NCBI GenBank assembly: GCA_007449985.2
Contig: VIIQ02000004.1
Coordinates: forward strand, 868,001 to 932,000
Source: Desmodesmus armatus
Lineage: Eukaryota; Chlorophyta; Chlorophyceae; Sphaeropleales; Scenedesmaceae
Direction of reading: 5' to 3'
Length of the DNA stretch: 64,000 nucleotides
Shown: piece by piece, positions 39,501-50,333 of the stretch
Position numbering within the stretch: position 1 is the stretch's first letter
Layout: each line of letters opens with the position of its first letter
Translations under genes and position numbers: made by a program
Notes under the pieces: model-generated
Seen by the model: only the letters and a program-made list of their open reading frames with translations
What the model was told of the DNA's origin: nothing
The model's database searches: none

Positions 39501-40351
39501 GGCTGCATGGGCGTATCAAGCGTGCTGGTGTGGCACTGCTGCTCAAGCACTTGCAGAGAACCGGCGAGAAGCATGGCCAGCATGACGCCTTTGTTTTGCA
39601 TGCACGTAAGGCCATTCATGCTTTTCCTCAGTTGCATGCTGTGTACGGTTGCAGGTCTGCCCGGCATCACCGGTTTAGAATTGGCATGCTGCAGGACCGG
39701 CAAATGCACAGGATGTGCCAGTGCTTGGCATTGGGGCACACGGGGGTGCAAGGGCGCAAGTGGCAGAAGCCGATGGGTTGCAATGCAGGCCCGTGTGTCC
39801 CCCGGCCAAGTGTTGCTGTTGTTTGCATGGGGGATGCATCAGCAGGTTGGGGCGGGCCAGTGTCTCGGTCCATCAGTGCCCCTGTCATGAAGCTGAGGAA
39901 CTTTTTTAGGGCACAATATGGGTCGGCAGACGGCGTGACTCGTGGTGGGCGCACAGACATGCATTGGGTGTCTGTGCACGAGTACCGGACCAGCCAGACC
40001 TGCTCTCGCTGCTATGACGAACGTGGGCTGAAACAGCACCGCAGGGGACGTTTCAAGCTCAAGCAGTGTGTGCATGGCGAGGCTGTGTCGACACCTGACA
40101 GGTTGCGGGAACAACTGCATCATGTTGTGGTTGGAGAGGATAATCACTCGCGGCGTGTACCATTGGTCCTGGACAGGGATATCAACGCTGCCCGTGTGTT
40201 GACAGCCAGGGGGGTGGCACAACTGGTGCCTGCCATGTGTGTACACCAGGGGCAACTACAGCAGCTGGCACGCTGTGTTGACCGTGTGGTGCGCAAGGAC
40301 TGGTTAAACCGGCAGCGGCGGCCACGACAAGAAGAGGGGGCAGCAGTGTAA
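33211..40351 (+). CDS. Fanzor (eukaryotic TnpB-like, OMEGA family) with a predicted membrane-spanning N-terminal region
   Basis: Exons 33211-35413, 35541-35787 and 35959-40351 join in phase (GTGGGT...TTGAG, GTGAGT...CCGCAG) to give about 2280 aa. The last exon alone is open for about 1450 codons. RuvC motifs are intact: motif I GVDPGVTSIV (Asp about 1950); GDASAGWGGPVSRSISAPVMKL; the relocated catalytic Glu in VHEYRTSQTCSRC (Glu about 2158), typical of Fanzors; and motif III LDRDINAARV (Asp about 2224). The first zinc-finger CxxC is present; the second pair is reduced to a single Cys with a nearby His (QCVHG). Upstream, SFANHLSTDCVSLHVH matches the conserved block before RuvC. Family role: RNA-guided DNA nuclease carried on mobile elements. 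Exon 1 encodes YCGVC, an 11-Gln run, 5-6 hydrophobic segments (about residues 310-540) and Ala/Gln-rich sequence. The membrane part could instead be a separate upstream gene, and the start is uncertain. Confidence 0.8.
40347..40351 (+). terminator. TGTAA overlapping the Fanzor stop codon
   Basis: The sequence GTGTAA contains the TAA stop and the green-algal TGTAA signal. Whether it is used is unknown; no other TGTAA was noted in the next 250 nt. Confidence 0.3.
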
Positions 40352-40501
40352 GCAGCGGCTGTGGCAGCAGCAGGGGGTGTCGGCGGGGTGGCAGTGCACC
40401 ATCAGCCAATCCCCGGTGGTGCCAGGGCTAGATGTGTGGGATCGTTTAGCAGTGCCTATTGGTTTACAATGTCGCTGAACTGCCCCGCGGGGCTTGGAGG
40501 T

Positions 40502-40535
40502 CCCCAGCAGAGGGGAGACCCTCTGCTGAGTGGGG
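40502..40535 (+). other. Strong hairpin 3' of the Fanzor ORF (candidate guide-RNA structure)
   Basis: CAGCAGAGGG (40505-40514), a GAGA loop, and CCCTCTGCTG (40519-40528) pair perfectly, with flanking CCC and GGGG able to extend the stem. A GC palindrome (GCCCCGCGGGGC) lies 20-30 nt upstream. Fanzor/TnpB guide (omega) RNAs usually come from the 3' end of the ORF and the adjoining non-coding DNA, so 40300-40560 is the best candidate. A GTGT-rich poly-G tract follows at about 40545. Confidence 0.35.
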
Positions 40536-40790
40536 GTGGGGTGTTTGGGGGGGGGGGGGGAGTGTTTTAGTTTTGGCCTTACCATCGGTGTGCCGGGCAA
40601 GATTTGCAGCATTGTACAATTAGCATTGTCTGCAAGACTTTCAGTTGCATCCCTGCAAAGGGATTGCTTGCTCTGCGAAAGCAGGCAAGTTGCGCGTCAA
40701 CTGCGCAAAAACCGGCCTGTGCATCACTGGCTCGGTGGGCAGCCATTTTTTCTTTATGGGTCGAGTTTCTCCCCAGCTGCCCATGAAGAA

Positions 40791-40823
40791 CACACCAGGA
40801 TACTTTGAAAGTTTCCTGGTGTG
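40791..40823. repeat. 33-bp near-perfect palindrome
   Basis: CACACCAGGA and TCCTGGTGTG flank the self-complementary core ACTTTGAAAGT, with only one unpaired base on each side. It lies 440 bp after the Fanzor stop and about 100 bp before the tandem segmental duplication. Confidence 0.8.
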
Positions 40824-42491
40824 ACTATTCACATTGATGACAGTACGCACGAGCCTTCAACGCTGTGCTTGTTCAAATATGAAATCAGTGGTCTCCTTTT
40901 AGCTGACGTTATGTTACAGGTTAGCATAGGTCCAAGGTTTTATGCCAGGCTGGAGGGTGTAACTCTCCAGGCTGAAGGAAGTTAGCAGCTAAACTGTACC
41001 TGCTATAGGTGGCCTCCGGCCAGCCTCTCAATTCCAAGCAAGTACGGTGTGTTTGACAGCAGGGGCACTTTGTCTGTTCAGGGTGCACCACCGGTGTGCA
41101 GGCAGCACAGTGGCTGGCTGGCCGTGGCTTTGAGGGGGGTGGCATACACTGCACCTGCCTCGGCTCTGTTCAACTCCACAGTTGCATCAACAACACTCTA
41201 GCAGCATAAAACTTCACCAATGTTTAGCTTCAATAACAGCCAGCCTCCACCGGATATATCCCATCGATGCAACTGTGTCACCAATTGCAGTTTGTGCTTG
41301 TGGAGTCTCAGGGCGCCCGTGCTTGTGATCTTCGTAAAGCACCAATAGCTGTGGCCGCGCCGACTGCCAACACCCATAATGCTGCATCGGTAAACAAAGC
41401 GCAGGTTGCAGGCCAGCCAGAGGCAACAACTCAAACGCTGTCAGGGTCAATGAAGGCAGTACGGACACACCAACTTCACAACTGGTTTCCTGGTACCACA
41501 CAAACTTCAGAAGCACTGCGCATTGATAAACATAGCCACAAAGCCATGCAGGCCTGCACAAACACGACACAAACAATGCATTTTCACCCCGCTCACCAAC
41601 CAGGAGTCCTGATTGCTCAATGCAACGTACATAGTGTGACAGAGTGCCATCATGTAAGGCAAGGGCGACGTGGTGCCACTTATCGTACTAATCCTAGCTG
41701 GTTCCATGGCCACAACTGACATTGACTCAACCAGTACTGCTATTGAGCCTCAGTATGAATGCGTACTCAGTACGCATTCAATGACAACTGCAGGTGCTGC
41801 CAAGCTAGGTCAGCTTCATGATGTTCAACATGTTCTACCAAGCTGTCCAAGCTGTCCAAACTGATCAAATCATACTGAGACATCATACATACTGTCAAGC
41901 ACCCAGCAAGCTAGCATACCACATGCCTTTCAGCACCCACAACCGTCAAGGCAGCCGCTGCGGTGGCACAGTGTGCCATAAGGCCAACTGAACATTTGCG
42001 GCACTGCATCATCTCAACATCAATCACCCATGCTGAAGTGACCCTTCCACGACTGGACTCAATGCTGTACAGTGCGGCACTGTCCAGTCTGCAGAACTCA
42101 GGCCGCACCAAAGTCTCAAAAATCAGCACAAGCAACACCAGCAATCGGCAATGACAACTCAAACCCTGCACTTAATGTGCGTCTAGATGCCAACTGACCT
42201 AAACGAACCCACAGTGGGCTTTGGCAAAGCCTGTCCCAAACCCAGTTTCACACCGACAGGGCCGCCCCCTCGGCGATCTTTGTCACTCTCACAACAATTC
42301 AGGTCCCCCATACAGCCTTGGCAAGCCTTGGCAGGCTTGCAAGCCTCCCAGCGGCTGTGATCAAGCACAGCAGCCACGGGGCATAAAAGCAGTCAGGCCT
42401 GAATCCAGCCAGCAAGTGTGCCACTTAGACACAGTGGGCCACTAGCCCAACTTTTGCCAGCAAGCACCGGCAGTGCTTGCATGCAGCTCGT

Positions 42492-43349
42492 CTAGCGTCC
42501 ATAGGAGCTGGAGGTGCTGGTGCTAGTGCTGGTGGTGCCTCCACTGGCACTGGCATAGGCGGTGGCATGCGAGGTTGTTTTCTTAGGCTCTGCATCGCTT
42601 TCACCAGGTGAGGGCTCCCCAGATGGATCCCCCTCCCCACCAGCCCCACCCTCCTCAGTCTCTGCTGCCTTCTCATCCTCAGGAACAGGAGATGACTCAT
42701 CTTCAGACCCAGCCCCTGACTCGGACTCCTCGCCCTCGCCCTCACCCTCACCCGCGCCCTCACCCTCACCCTCGCCCTCGCCCTCGCCCTCGCCCTCGCC
42801 CTCGCCCTCGCCCTCGCCCTCGCCCTCGCCCTCGCCCTCGCCCTCGCCCTCGCCCTCGCCCTCGCCCTCGCCCTCGCCCTCGCCTTCGCCCTCCCCCTCG
42901 GCCTCGCCCTCGCCGCCTGCCCTATCCACACACTTTTTGGTGTCTTTGTCACACACGAGGCCTTTCACGCACTCAGAAACCTTCTGCAGCTTGCACTCGG
43001 TGCCCTTTGGCTTGCAATGCATAGGAGGCTCCTTACAAGCACTGCCGCCGTCTGCAGCAGCGCCCTTAGCAGCAGGGGCATCCTTGTCCTCCCCTGCTCC
43101 TGCTGATGGTTCCTTGGCGTCACTCTTGGGCACCTCGCTACAGACGCTTCCCCTGCACTTGAAGGGCGGGATGCACTCAGAGATGGTCTGCAGGGTGCAG
43201 GCTGCCCCCTTGGGCTTGCAGTGCTCGGCGGGGTTGCCGCACTGCTGTGCGTCTGGAGCAGCAAGCAGGGGCCTGCTGTCCGTGCTGAAGGCCAGGCACA
43301 GCAGCAGGAGGCCAGCAAGGGCCCAGCAGAAGGGCCTTGACGACTGCAT
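42492..43349 (-). CDS. Secreted Cys-rich protein A with a long Gly-Glu repeat (285 aa)
   Basis: The start at 43349 gives a clear signal peptide (MQSSRPFCWALAGLLLLCLA); an upstream in-frame ATG at 43445 lacks this and is less likely. Two copies of a six-Cys module follow, each with the pattern C-x(5-6)-C-x(5)-C-x(8)-C-x(5)-C. The second contains SECVKGLVCDKDTKKC, almost the same as in protein B. The rest is an acidic tail with about 25 Gly-Glu dipeptides, then Glu/Ser/Pro-rich sequence ending SSSYGR. The two proteins share signal peptide, module and the terminal YGR. No enzyme motif is present. An extracellular or wall-associated role is inferred. The family is not recognised. Confidence 0.75.
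   Translation of the reverse strand: MQSSRPFCWALAGLLLLCLAFSTDSRPLLAAPDAQQCGNPAEHCKPKGAACTLQTISECIPPFKCRGSVCSEVPKSDAKEPSAGAGEDKDAPAAKGAAADGGSACKEPPMHCKPKGTECKLQKVSECVKGLVCDKDTKKCVDRAGGEGEAEGEGEGEGEGEGEGEGEGEGEGEGEGEGEGEGEGEGEGEGEGEGEGEGAGEGEGEGEESESGAGSEDESSPVPEDEKAAETEEGGAGGEGDPSGEPSPGESDAEPKKTTSHATAYASASGGTTSTSTSTSSSYGR
42738..42910 (-). repeat. Hexanucleotide array GAGGGC, about 25 copies
   Basis: CCCTCG repeats on the plus strand encode the Gly-Glu tract of protein A. The shorter equivalent in protein B has only a few GE pairs (about 46120-46150), showing expansion after duplication. Confidence 0.95.
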
Positions 43350-44454
43350 GTTATGTGTTCCTGATCTGCAGCAGGCAGGGTCACAGGGGGCAATGTCAGT
43401 AGCTGTGCTGGGGGCAACAGCCTGTCCAAGCGGGTCTAGTGTCAAGGCGGACGGACGGGTCGGTCAGCGACGGTAATTTTGTTGCAATATGATGCGTTCC
43501 CTCGCCACGGCGCACCTGCTGTAAGGCAAAGCTTCTATCGGGCTGGTGCAGTGTTCGGCTGTTTCGTGCCTTGGTGCGGTGGACGTTCTCTGCGCAATGA
43601 GGCGATCCAGGCAAAGCAACTTACGAAAATTATAGGGAGAAGAGCTTACACTTATGAACAAGATGTGTGCATGCGTCCGAGTTTTTGAGCGTCATGCTGC
43701 GCTGCCCCCAAAAGGTCGACCCAAAGTTGCGCCACCCGCGACCACGTGACGCGACGTCCGAGTCAGCAATGTCGCTTCAACCAAAGAGCCACAAGAAAAG
43801 ACCGTATAGGCAACAAACTGACTCCTATGGGGGGCGTTGCTGACTGTCGAACTTCGACACAGTGACCAAAGTGGCACACCAGCAAGGCACAGTCATCGTC
43901 ACACCAGCAAGGGACACCCCCAGCACAGGCATGGTGCCAGCGGCCTGCCTGCAGCAAACCTTTACAGGAGGGCTGTGACATCTTTGCCTGTTGAGTGCAA
44001 GCCCATGCAGTGGGCTACCACGCCAGGAAGATGGTGAAGTGGTCGATCGTGGCAATGCGCAGCCTGCCAGGCACAGGGCTGTGGCACAGGGGCCGGCTCA
44101 TCGGGTTGGATGCAGCCACAGCGATCCCAAGATCAGATCCCAGAGCAGCTGCGTGAAACAGGGTGCACCTTGTGTATCACCCGCAAAGCTATCTTGATAC
44201 AAACCTATCAACCTTCCTTTCATGACACAAACAACGATATTGTTGGGCCACGACGATGGCATCATGCCATCTAGTCTAAGTTAGTTAGAGTCTAAGTTAC
44301 AGATGCATGCACAATCCCCCAAGGCATGCTCATTGTCTGCGGCCGTAATGCACGTCGAGTCACTTTTGTGCAGCAATCGCACACAATATGACGTAACAAC
44401 ACGGGCGCTTGGACAAGCAAGGTCAACTAGCAGGTTCAACCTGCTGCTCAATTA

Positions 44455-47325
44455 GCACAGGTCCAAGGTTTCCTGCCAGGCTGGAAGGTGTAGGTGGCCT
44501 TTGGTCAACCTCTTCGAAGGTTCGAAAGAATTCTTTTCAGACAGCACGGTGTCTTTGCTGTGAGTCACAGCACGGTCACTGAGTCTTTGCACATGTGCAC
44601 CACCGGTGTGCAGGCGGCATAGTGGCTGGCTGGCCATCGCATTGAAGGGCCTTCGAATTCAATCAAAACCACCATCGGAAGCAACTGTGTCACCAGCTGC
44701 AGCTTTTGCTGTTGGAGCCCAGTGCTGATTTTCGTTCACCACCACTAGCTGTGGCCGCGCCGACTGTCAACACCCAGTGCTGCATTGGTGAGAGAAGTAT
44801 GCATGTTACAAGCCAGCAGGAGGCAACAACTCAAGCACTGCCGGGGTCAACGCAAGCATTACAGACCAACTCCACAAGTAGGGCAGGTGCCACAACAACT
44901 TCAACGGCATTGCACATATGCCAAACCGTCCATGACTGCATAAACATGTACAAAAGCATGTGTCAAACCGTCCATGACTGCATAAACATGTACATCGCAC
45001 AAACAGCGCCATATGCCACCCAATCGTCAGCTTTTTCAATCGCTCAATCAATCCACGCAGTGTGAAACAGAGTCCTTGGGTCAGGCAAGGGCAACAGTGT
45101 GTTTTTGATTCGACCATACTCAGCACTGTATCATATGCCTAGCTGCATCCAAAGCAGCCTCTGGCGCACCCACTCAACCAGTATTTGCCAAATCAGTGAT
45201 GAGTGACAACTGCACATGACTCATGTGCAGTCGTGCGTCCAGCCAGGGCAACATCAAATGGGTACATTCTGCCACACCGTACCCAAATCAAACAGGTCAT
45301 ACCAACACACTGATCATCAGTCGACCGACTGTGACGTCACCGTCGACTGAGTGTGACATTAAAAATCCTTGCAAGCTGTACAACCTAAACAGAGCATACC
45401 AGCACACCATCAATCCTGCCAAGCAACCAGCAAGCTACCATGTGCTGTCAGCACCCACCACTTGCAAGGCAGCCGGTGCCATAACACAGCGTGCCATAAC
45501 TCCAAGGTGACCAACCCCACTGGGACTGGACAGCAACAGCATCAAATGCTGTACAGTGAGAGGAGCTCATGCCGCATACGATGTAGAAGGGACTCGAGTC
45601 TCACATGGACAACACAATCAACACAAACAAGCAGGAATGACAACTCAAAACCTACACCGTGTAGGTGCATTTGGCAGCCGCATTGTGCATCAAATGTGCA
45701 TCACATGTCCAATTTCAAATGCAATCTGTGTCAGTGTCAGCTGACCTGACTCAGGTTGCTGAGCAACCCATGGTGCACGTGGACTTTGGCAAAAAACCTG
45801 TCCTAAACTCAGTTTCAAACTGACAGGACGTCGGACGTCACTGTCACACCAATCCAATTCAAGTTGGTATCAAGCAGTCAGGCCTCAGTCCAGCCAGAAA
45901 GTGTGCCACAGGGACACTGGCACGCAGGCCACTGGCCAAATTTGTGCCAACAAGCATTGGCAGTGCATGCGTGTGGCCTGTCTAGCGCCCATAGCCTCCT
46001 GAGGACTTGGGGGTGCCTTTTTTGCTGGTTTTGCTGGTGGTGTCACCACTGTCCCCATCCTCCTCATTCTCTCCTGCCTCATCCTCGGAAGATGACTCAT
46101 CTCCCGACTGGGACTCGTCGCCCTCACCCTCGCCCTCGGCCTCGCCGCCTGCCGTTTCCACACACTTCTTGGTGTCCTTATCACACTCGAGGCCTTTCAC
46201 GCACTCAGACACCCTGCGAATACGACACACAGCGCCCTCTGCCTTGCACAGCTTGGGAGGATTGCCGCACTTCTTTGCGTCAGCAGCGAGCAGGGGCCTG
46301 CTGTCTGTGGCACACACCAGGCACAGCAGCAGGAGGGCAGCAAGGGCCCAGCAGAAGGGCCTTGACGACTGCATGAGATCTGTTCCGGATCTGCAGCAGG
46401 CAGGGTCATAGAGGGCAATATCAGTAGCTATGCTAGGGACAACAGCCTGTCCAGGCAGTTCTGGCCTCATGGTGGATGAAGGGGTCGGTCGGCAACGTCT
46501 ACGGATGTGGCGAGCACCGTGATGCGCTTCCTTGCCATGGCGCACCTGTTGTGAGGCAAAGCTTCAAATGGGCTGCAGTGTTGGACTGTTTCGTTTGGTG
46601 TTGCGGTGGAGGTTCTCTGCGGAATGGGACGCTCCAGGCAAAGCCACTGACGATGAGTATCAAGAGAGAGAGCATACGCTTCAGAAATGTTTTTGTGCGT
46701 TGAGTTTATTGAGCGTCATACTGCAATGCCCCTAAGGGTAGCCCATGGTTGCGCCACCCGCGACCACGTGACAGCGACGTCCGAGTCAGCGGTGTCGCTT
46801 CAAGCAAGGAGGCACAATTCAACAAACAGGAACCGCAAAGCACACAAATTGGTCTCTCAGGGGGTCTTTGCTGACGTATGAACATAGACAACCAGGCCCT
46901 GTGCGGCACAGCGGCCCATGACACCAGCACAGGACAGGGATTGTGACAGCGGCCTGCCTGCAACAAAATCGAACAGGGGGGCAGTGACACCTTTTGCTGT
47001 CTGGGACATGCCCATGCAGTGGGTTATCACGCCCGGAAAGATGGTGAGGTGACCGGTCACAGCGGAGTCCAGCACGTGGGGGTGCCTGCAGCCACACAGC
47101 TGTATCATACAAGCAGCTGCGTGAAATGGGGGAACCTTGAGCAGTAGCAGTACAATTGCCGTGACGCAAACCAATCAACCATCTTTCATGAAAAAAACCA
47201 TGGGCCACAGCGACAATTGCAGCCGCATGCATGATCTTTCAATGCATCTTGTCTGCGGCCGTGATTCACAGCAAAGCTTTTTGAGCAGCGAAGCTCAACA
47301 CAACATGACACAACAACACGCGTGC
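44455..47325. repeat. Segmental duplication unit B (2.9 kb)
   Basis: Second copy of the unit at 40924-44415, same orientation. It contains its own 32-bp-class tandem repeat (ACCGTCCATGACTGCATAAA at about 44926 and 44970). The divergence from unit A is moderate and includes many small indels in non-coding parts. Confidence 0.75.
45982..46374 (-). CDS. Secreted Cys-rich protein B (130 aa)
   Basis: The start at 46374 gives the same signal peptide opening as protein A (MQSSRPFCWALAALLLLCL). One Cys module follows (CGNPPKLCKAEGAVC ... SECVKGLECDKDTKKC), then an acidic Glu/Ser/Asp tail and a Lys/Ser/Gly end closing with GGYGR. Compared with protein A it lacks one Cys module and the expanded Gly-Glu run. 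The single-module form may be ancestral, or A may have gained the second by duplication. Confidence 0.75.
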   Translation of the reverse strand: MQSSRPFCWALAALLLLCLVCATDSRPLLAADAKKCGNPPKLCKAEGAVCRIRRVSECVKGLECDKDTKKCVETAGGEAEGEGEGDESQSGDESSSEDEAGENEEDGDSGDTTSKTSKKGTPKSSGGYGR

Positions 47326-47599
47326 ACCGCAGCCGCTTTATGCATGGTAATAGGGACAGTATCCGTCTGTACCTGACCTGTTGTATGCCGGACCCCTACA
47401 GCCCAGTTGATGCAACTGCTGTTGCTGCGCCTGTAGCAGCGCGTGGCTCTGCAGCAAAACCAGCGCAAGCTAGTGCTCAGCTTGTCATTCGCAGGCAGAT
47501 GGCGTACAATCACATGCACCGAACAACCGCATGTGTGTGCTGCACACACATGCACTGCTGGGCGCTTGACTCAGCTGCAATCCCATCAGTTGCCAGACT

Positions 47600-50043
47600 T
47601 CAGATCCCAAGCTCCTCAAACATGCGGAATGCAGTGGCCAGGCTGTGACCCCGCCTCTGCAGCCAGGTGGCCAGCTTGGACCTGATGGCAGGGACAGGGG
47701 GCAGCAGAGCAACAGCCCACAGTGAGTGATTCTTCAGTGGCAAGCCATTGTAATGGCACCCCCTGCAATGACATATGTGTCCCCCCCCCGCCCACCAACA
47801 CAGCGCAACAACCCCTGCAGCAAGTCAGGCTGGGCGGGAATGGCTTTGAAGCAGCAACAGCACAAGGGTCACGCCCTCGAGCGGGTTTGCAATCAGCAGC
47901 TGGCAGCACAATGCCACTGTCAACCCGCTTGTGGGTGCTAGCTCGGGCTTCCAAGCAGCAGTGACGCAAGGGTCGCACCCTCAAGGAGGTGCGCAGCCAG
48001 CAGCCTAGCAACACTTGACGCTGCCAGTCAGTGACTTGCTGCTGAGTGCATGTACCTGCGCTTCTGCTGTGGTTCTCCCGCAGATGCCTCCACGCGCGAC
48101 CGGCACGCCTGCACCAGACGCTCCCAGGAGGCTGCAGTGCAGCCACAGCAGCAGATAAGCACTCTGCTCAGCAATGATCCACACCAGCGCATGCTGCATG
48201 CCAGCACTCCCTCTACTGCATGCGCATTGCTCTGTGGGGCCTGCTGCGCCGCACCTTCAAACTATACGCTGGCAGACGAAGCAACCAGACCTGCTGGGGA
48301 TTGCAGCATACTAGTGATGCATTTGTTTTTGCATGGCTAACCTGCGCACCTGCTTGGTGGTCGTCTGTGGGCTCCCTGCCTGAAACCTGCTTGCTGTCTC
48401 CAAACACAGCCGTTAAGGCGGCGTCAATGTGCTCCTGCGCCACACGCCGGCTTCGCAGTTCCTGCGCACCAGCACCAACACAACATACCACATTTACCGC
48501 AGCTGGCAGGCCATCCTCAGATCACCAGGCGATGCCACAACAACTGCCCGCGCACGCCACCGCGGGATCCCTTTTTATCCACATTAGAGTTGTCACACTT
48601 GTAGGTTCTGGCATATATGCACATCTGTAGAGGAGCACTGCTGACAGCAAACTGCACACTGCACATGCAGGCCCACCACGCTGCGCAAGGCTGAATGGCA
48701 CTGCTGCTGTTGTTCATCACCCAGATTGTTGATGCCAGCTGTTCCATCCTGCAGTGGCGGCACGCACATATGCAATCCTGGATGGCGCCTGCGCCTTGGC
48801 TGCCCACTGGCCCCGCACAAACATCTCCGCAAAGCGCGAGTCATCTTGCATGTTCTGCAGAAACAAACGCACAGCACAACGTGACAGGGGGGAGGGGGGC
48901 TCTTGCTGCTTATGATGATGCAAATGCACGCAACGCAGCAATACAAGGCATGCATGCAGGCTATTACACGCTGCCAAGCGATGTGCACACGCCTAACCTC
49001 CCTTTCCCACCCAGCACATGCTGCTGCAGCAACACAGGCAACTGCCAGACGACACTCAGAATGCTGATACCCTGGGTGCACTTTAACAGCAAGCGGTGCA
49101 CCCCCAGGATCAAAGACGGCCGCACTGGCTGCATGCGCAGTGCCGCCTTACCATCTGCTGCATGTGCTCCAGCACCTTGTACGCAAACTGCTTGTCGTAA
49201 CGGACTTCTGTCAGTTTAGTCACCACCTCTGATGCACAGCGTTCCCGAAAGTCCATAAACCTGCTGATGCGGCTTATGGCAGCAGCAACAGCCTGCTGTT
49301 CATCACTCAGCTGAAAGCTGATGCCAGGTTCATCACTGCTGCTGTCTTCGCTGGCCGTGCCGCTGCTGCTGCGACGCTGACGGCTGCTCATGCTGCTGGC
49401 ACTGCTGCCGGCGTGGCCCGTGCTGCTGCTGCTTTTGAAATCGCTGCTGGTGCTGAGGGTGCTGTCTGATAGTGCATCTACAGAGCTGCTGGCTGCACTG
49501 CTGCTTCTGCTGCTTCTTGTGGAGGTGCCTGCCTGGGGTGATGGGAGGGTCCAAGGCAGCTCTGTAACACGCTGCTGCTGTGGCCTGCCCTGCAGCTCTG
49601 AAGCTGGCATCATGCCAAGCTTAGCAGTGTGCTGCAGAAACTGCTCCCTTGCTTGGGCTTTGTGATGGTCGCTGTCTGTCCTGTTTGAGGCCTGCTTGAG
49701 TGTGCGCTCATCCAGCTGTTGTGGCTCCTGCTGCTGCGATTGGGTGCGCTCTGTTGGCCGCCTCCTGCGCCTGCCAGTGTGCTCTGTAGCAGTAGCTTGA
49801 CACCTTACGCTCCCTGGATCAGCCACATGGAACAGCACCAATCTTCATCATCATCATGCAGGCCAGCTTTACTGGTTGGACCAAGCACCCAACAGGTTCT
49901 GATGTTCTGCCCAGCTTCTACTACTGCCAGGGTGGCATCCTGTGCTGCTCACCTGACTGATCCCTGCTAAAAGATATGTGCTTGTGTCCCGACAGCAGCC
50001 GTCTCTGCTGCGAGGAAAGCAGAGACATCATGGAGGCCAACAT
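47600..50043 (-). CDS. RECX: Organelle-targeted RecX-family protein (369 aa)
   Basis: Six exons join in phase: 49953-50043, 49152-49813, 48768-48854, 48350-48461, 48056-48131 and 47600-47681. RecX hallmarks are clear: VTKLTEVRYDKQFAYKVLEH, then SRFAEMFVRGQWAAKAQAPS, RIAYELRSRRVAQEHIDAAL, and the C-terminal KLATWLQRRGHSLATAFRML-like repeat (here FRMFEELGI-stop). The N-terminus from ATG 50043 is Ser/Arg-rich with few acids and has VRCQA shortly after exon 1, as in chloroplast or mitochondrial transit peptides. A Ser/Gln-rich linker of about 150 residues separates it from the RecX domain. In bacteria RecX modulates RecA filaments; plant homologues act on organelle RecA. Location is inferred. Confidence 0.88.
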
Positions 50044-50333
50044 GTAAACAGTACCAGTCCCTGGAACAGCAGCAGGAAGAAGGTAACCGAGGACGTGCTG
50101 CTGTTGAGGCAAAACAAGCCAAAGGAAAGCATGTCTCAGTACAATGTGGGGCAAATGACTCTGGACTGGACGATGTTCGGATGTCCAACGTTACAGTACC
50201 ACGGAATGACCGATACGATGTTGGACAAAGAGAAGTAGGGCTGTTGTGATCAAGGTGTACATGGTTTTGAGCTCGCGCGCAAACTATGCAAAGCAACTGT
50301 GATCAGCCAACTTTGTGATCAGCATCCTGCAGC
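50044..50333. promoter_or_regulatory. Bidirectional promoter region, RecX and NUB1
   Basis: The two start codons are 290 bp apart and point away from each other, so both promoters must lie within or overlap this stretch. No convincing TATA box was found. Confidence 0.5.

Larger units (their letters stand above)
40924..44415. repeat. Segmental duplication unit A (3.5 kb)
   Basis: Opens with AGGTCCAAGGTTTTATGCCAG and closes near ACGTAACAACACG. Unit B follows in the same orientation. Shared landmarks include the ATAGTGGCTGGCTGGCC block, CTGTGGCCGCGCCGACTG, the whole secreted-protein gene and its upstream block GTTGCGCCACCCGCGACCAC. The 1.5 kb downstream of the gene (40924-42491) has no conserved frame between units and is treated as non-coding. 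Confidence 0.75.

Noticed and set aside
40502..40823. Helitron 3' end for a Fanzor-bearing element
   Set aside because: Hairpins are present but no CTRR follows at the expected distance, and no matching 5' TC end was found.
42562..43476. 304-aa plus-strand frame rich in Ser-Pro repeats opposite secreted protein A
   Set aside because: It is the complement of the Gly-Glu hexanucleotide array. The minus strand has the signal peptide, conserved Cys modules and a duplicate gene.
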